A program made the position numbers and the translations under genes. Of a DNA stretch of 6,257 bases, positions 4,764 through 6,257 are shown piece after piece (position 1 is the stretch's first letter; each line of letters starts with the position of its first letter). Below the pieces are notes generated by a model. It did not search any database and was not told the DNA's origin. It worked only from the letters and a program-made list of their open reading frames with translations. Source of the stretch: Nitrospiria bacterium (GTDB taxonomy: Bacteria; Nitrospirota; CAKKRA01; 9FT-COMBO-42-15); the NCBI GenBank assembly GCA_919902475.1, contig CAKKRA010000145.1:1-6257 (forward strand), written 5' to 3'.

Positions 4764-5900
4764 TTACTCCACCACATCCTCTGTATGAACAGGCATGAAC
4801 CATTTCTGTGCAATAAATGTCGGGATAATGGAGCTTGCTATAAGTACGCCTGTCAAAACAGAATACTGCACCTGATCAATAAATCCTGAATGAAGGCCGA
4901 AGATAGCGGCAATCAGGCCGAATGTCAGGCCTGTGCTAAGCAGGAGCGATGTGTAGACCTTGCCATGTGGGATATATTTCTTTGCAAAGAAATATATGCC
5001 GAGGAATTTGGCAGTCTGTTTTATTATAAGAAGGATAATAAATATCCCTGATGCAGACAGAATCAGAGATAGCGAAACCTTCATACCCACAACAATAAAA
5101 AATACAGGAGTAATGATTGCAAAGGCGACAGTCCTTAATCTGTTTTTAACTACCTTCGTCTCAGATGTCTCTGTGAAATGCCTTGACATTAATAATCCAA
5201 GTACAAAGGCAGGTAAAATCGCATGACCATCCCCAAGGTTTGCAAAATATATAAAGACAAGCAGAAGCAGAAATATATATTTTATCTCAGGCTCAATCAC
5301 CTTATTCTTTAATCTCGGATTATCAAAGACATAATGTGAAAATTGTGTTGCCAGAATAATTACAACGATTGAGATTGTAATAAACAGAATGGTGTATATG
5401 GTTGGCTTGATAAACAAAATGCTTAAAAGAAGCGCTGTGCCTGTATTTGTTACAAATGTGGCAGCCAGAATCAATTTGCCTGTCTTTGTGCGCAGTAGAT
5501 TTGTCTCAACGAGGACTGAGTAAACAACTGCAATAGAGGTCTCTGATAGGGTGATTCCAGCAATCAGGGAGGCAGAAATTCCCCAGCCAGCAATATAATA
5601 GGTGTAAAGAAAGGCAGCAATAAAGGGTGTTAAAAAAGATGGTATGCCGATAAGAAGGCTCTCTTTTAACCGCTCCTTCATCAGCTTTGTATCAATCTCT
5701 GCCCCTGCAAGAAATGTCAGGACAATGCCGCCAAAGCCTGCAAGATACAGCATCCAATCCTCAGGCATCATCCCGATATTTCCGGCAATCACTCCGAGGA
5801 CAATTTCTATTATAGCTACTGATAGGCCTATCTTTAACGAAATCAGGCTGGAGATAAAGACCAGAAGACCTACTATTAATGGGATGTAATCTGCTCTCAT
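4764..5900 (-). CDS. Cation:proton antiporter (CPA2/KefB-like membrane domain), 378 aa
   Basis: A very hydrophobic protein of about a dozen membrane segments in the inner membrane, of the Na+(K+)/H+ exchanger family. Family features include FLAGAEID (63-70), LSETSIAVVYSVLVE (118-132, the helix before the ion-site segment), ITPVFFIVVGMKVSL (263-277) and STGLTFGLIAAIFGL (322-336). The ion-binding segment reads LAATFVTNTGTALLL: Asn152 (codon at 5445-5447) stands where CPA2 proteins such as KefC have the essential Asp. Lys294 and Lys298 lie where a conserved basic residue of the transport domain is expected. There is no C-terminal TrkA/RCK regulatory domain, so it is a membrane domain only. ATG 5900 has a modest Shine-Dalgarno-like AAGGG seven bases upstream and a near-consensus promoter. 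The ion exchanged is unknown, and exchange itself is uncertain given Asn152. A perfect 26-bp palindrome lies within the coding sequence. Confidence 0.88.
   Translation of the reverse strand: MRADYIPLIVGLLVFISSLISLKIGLSVAIIEIVLGVIAGNIGMMPEDWMLYLAGFGGIVLTFLAGAEIDTKLMKERLKESLLIGIPSFLTPFIAAFLYTYYIAGWGISASLIAGITLSETSIAVVYSVLVETNLLRTKTGKLILAATFVTNTGTALLLSILFIKPTIYTILFITISIVVIILATQFSHYVFDNPRLKNKVIEPEIKYIFLLLLVFIYFANLGDGHAILPAFVLGLLMSRHFTETSETKVVKNRLRTVAFAIITPVFFIVVGMKVSLSLILSASGIFIILLIIKQTAKFLGIYFFAKKYIPHGKVYTSLLLSTGLTFGLIAAIFGLHSGFIDQVQYSVLTGVLIASSIIPTFIAQKWFMPVHTEDVVE
4972..4997. repeat. Perfect 26-bp palindrome inside the antiporter gene
   Basis: The arm ATATATTTCTTTG is followed directly by its exact reverse complement, with no spacer and no mismatch. 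It encodes residues 302-310 of the antiporter (Ile-Tyr-Phe-Phe-Ala-Lys-Lys-Tyr-Ile). Flanking bases do not extend the symmetry cleanly. Confidence 0.9.
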
Positions 5901-5917
5901 TGGATAACCCTTCTGAG

Positions 5918-5946
5918 TTTATACCCCCACTATTTTGATTTGTCAA
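5918..5946 (-). promoter_or_regulatory. Antiporter promoter
   Basis: On the minus strand TTGACA (5946-5941) and TATAAA (5923-5918) are separated by exactly 17 bases, a near-perfect sigma-70 promoter. Initiation would fall near 5911, leaving a leader of about 11 bases before ATG 5900, so part of the AGAAGGG (5914-5908) may lie outside the transcript. Confidence 0.7.
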
Positions 5947-5969
5947 GTATTAGATTGATATGTTATACT
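5940..5969 (+). promoter_or_regulatory. Divergent promoter of the His/Met-rich exported protein gene
   Basis: TTGTCA (5940-5945) is followed after 18 bases by TATACT (5964-5969), with an extended -10 TG at 5961-5962. Its -35 shares five bases (5941-5945) with the antiporter -35 on the other strand, so the two promoters are back to back. Confidence 0.7.
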
Positions 5970-5987
5970 TATTAAAATTTATTTTTT

Positions 5988-5992
5988 GGAGG
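5988..5992 (+). promoter_or_regulatory. Shine-Dalgarno of the terminal gene
   Basis: GGAGG lies eight bases before ATG 6001 and fixes the start of the signal peptide. Confidence 0.8.
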
Positions 5993-6000
5993 TTTCTATT

Positions 6001-6257
6001 ATGAAAAGATTTATCTTGTTTTCAGTTTTAGGTCTTATTCTTTTATCTTCTTTTGCAGCATATTCTGCAATGGAGCATAAGAACAAAGAGGGGCAGCCGG
6101 TGATGCACCACAAGGGAATGGATACAAAGGACACAAGAATACAGCTTAATGTCCCTGATATGATGAAGGAGCATCAGAAGACAATGATGCGGGAGCATTT
6201 AAAGGCAGTGAACGAGATTGTAGCAGGATTGGCAGCAAATGATTTTGAGCTTGTTTC
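6001..6257 (+). CDS. Small exported His/Met-rich protein, 3' end beyond the window
   Basis: The first 85 codons are visible and the frame is still open at the window edge. Residues 1-23 are a classical signal peptide (MKRF, hydrophobic ILFSVLGLILLSSFAA, likely cleavage after YSA23). The mature start is rich in His and Met (MEHKNKEGQPVMHHKGMD), suggesting possible copper or other metal contact. From residue 52 an amphipathic helix-forming segment begins (PDMMKEHQKTMMREHLKAVNEIVAGLAANDFELV). The pattern of M/H-rich helix followed by a small residue-Asp-Phe turn resembles periplasmic four-helix proteins, including cytochrome c'-like ones, but the haem motif, if any, would lie beyond the window. 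A strong Shine-Dalgarno and an extended -10 promoter support the start. It is divergent from the antiporter gene. Function is unassigned. Confidence 0.8.
   Translation, partial: MKRFILFSVLGLILLSSFAAYSAMEHKNKEGQPVMHHKGMDTKDTRIQLNVPDMMKEHQKTMMREHLKAVNEIVAGLAANDFELV

Overview
The window reads as a chromosomal segment of a Gram-negative (diderm), probably anaerobic bacterium. The bulk of it (about 800-6257) has AT-leaning codons with many AAG/GCA/GGC triplets, exported proteins with classical signal peptides, and a LysR regulator of the selenium-metabolism-associated type common in anaerobes. I would guess Nitrospirota or a Desulfobacterota-like lineage; this is inference and nothing in the window fixes the taxon. 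No rRNA, tRNA, CRISPR array or insertion sequence was seen.

Layout. (1) 1-660: a compositionally different patch, about 50% GC in 241-600 by hand count against about 40% in sampled downstream lines. It carries a short conserved-looking open frame (44-187) and a 137-residue papain-like (C39-type) cysteine peptidase-like protein (217-630). It may be a transferred piece; the flanking 7-mers resemble integron core sites, but only weakly. (2) 661-802: AT-rich, T-rich gap with a possible 20-residue leader ORF whose stop overlaps the next start. (3) 803-1625: a type VII toxin-antitoxin pair, an MNT nucleotidyltransferase antitoxin overlapping by 8 bases a HEPN/HepT RNase toxin that starts at TTG behind a strong Shine-Dalgarno. 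(4) 1642-2682: rtcA, RNA 3'-terminal phosphate cyclase, 16 bases after hepT and co-directional. (5) 2710-3600: a LysR regulator with its own promoter inside the end of rtcA; an 18-bp near-palindrome fills the spacer between -35 and -10. (6) 3693-4724: an exported transglutaminase-like protein with intact Cys-His-Asp. (7) 4764-5900 on the minus strand: a CPA2-type cation:proton antiporter membrane domain, convergent with the transglutaminase gene. (8) 6001-6257: the start of a small exported His/Met-rich protein, cut by the window end and divergent from the antiporter. The two divergent promoters share one -35 region.

How the genes may work together. The most suggestive grouping is the RNA-targeting HepT toxin and its AMPylating antitoxin directly ahead of RtcA, an enzyme that acts on RNA 3'-phosphate ends; the three could form one transcription unit linking RNA cleavage to RNA-end processing. 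The antiporter has Asn where the essential transport Asp of CPA2 exchangers is expected, so its transport mode is open to question.
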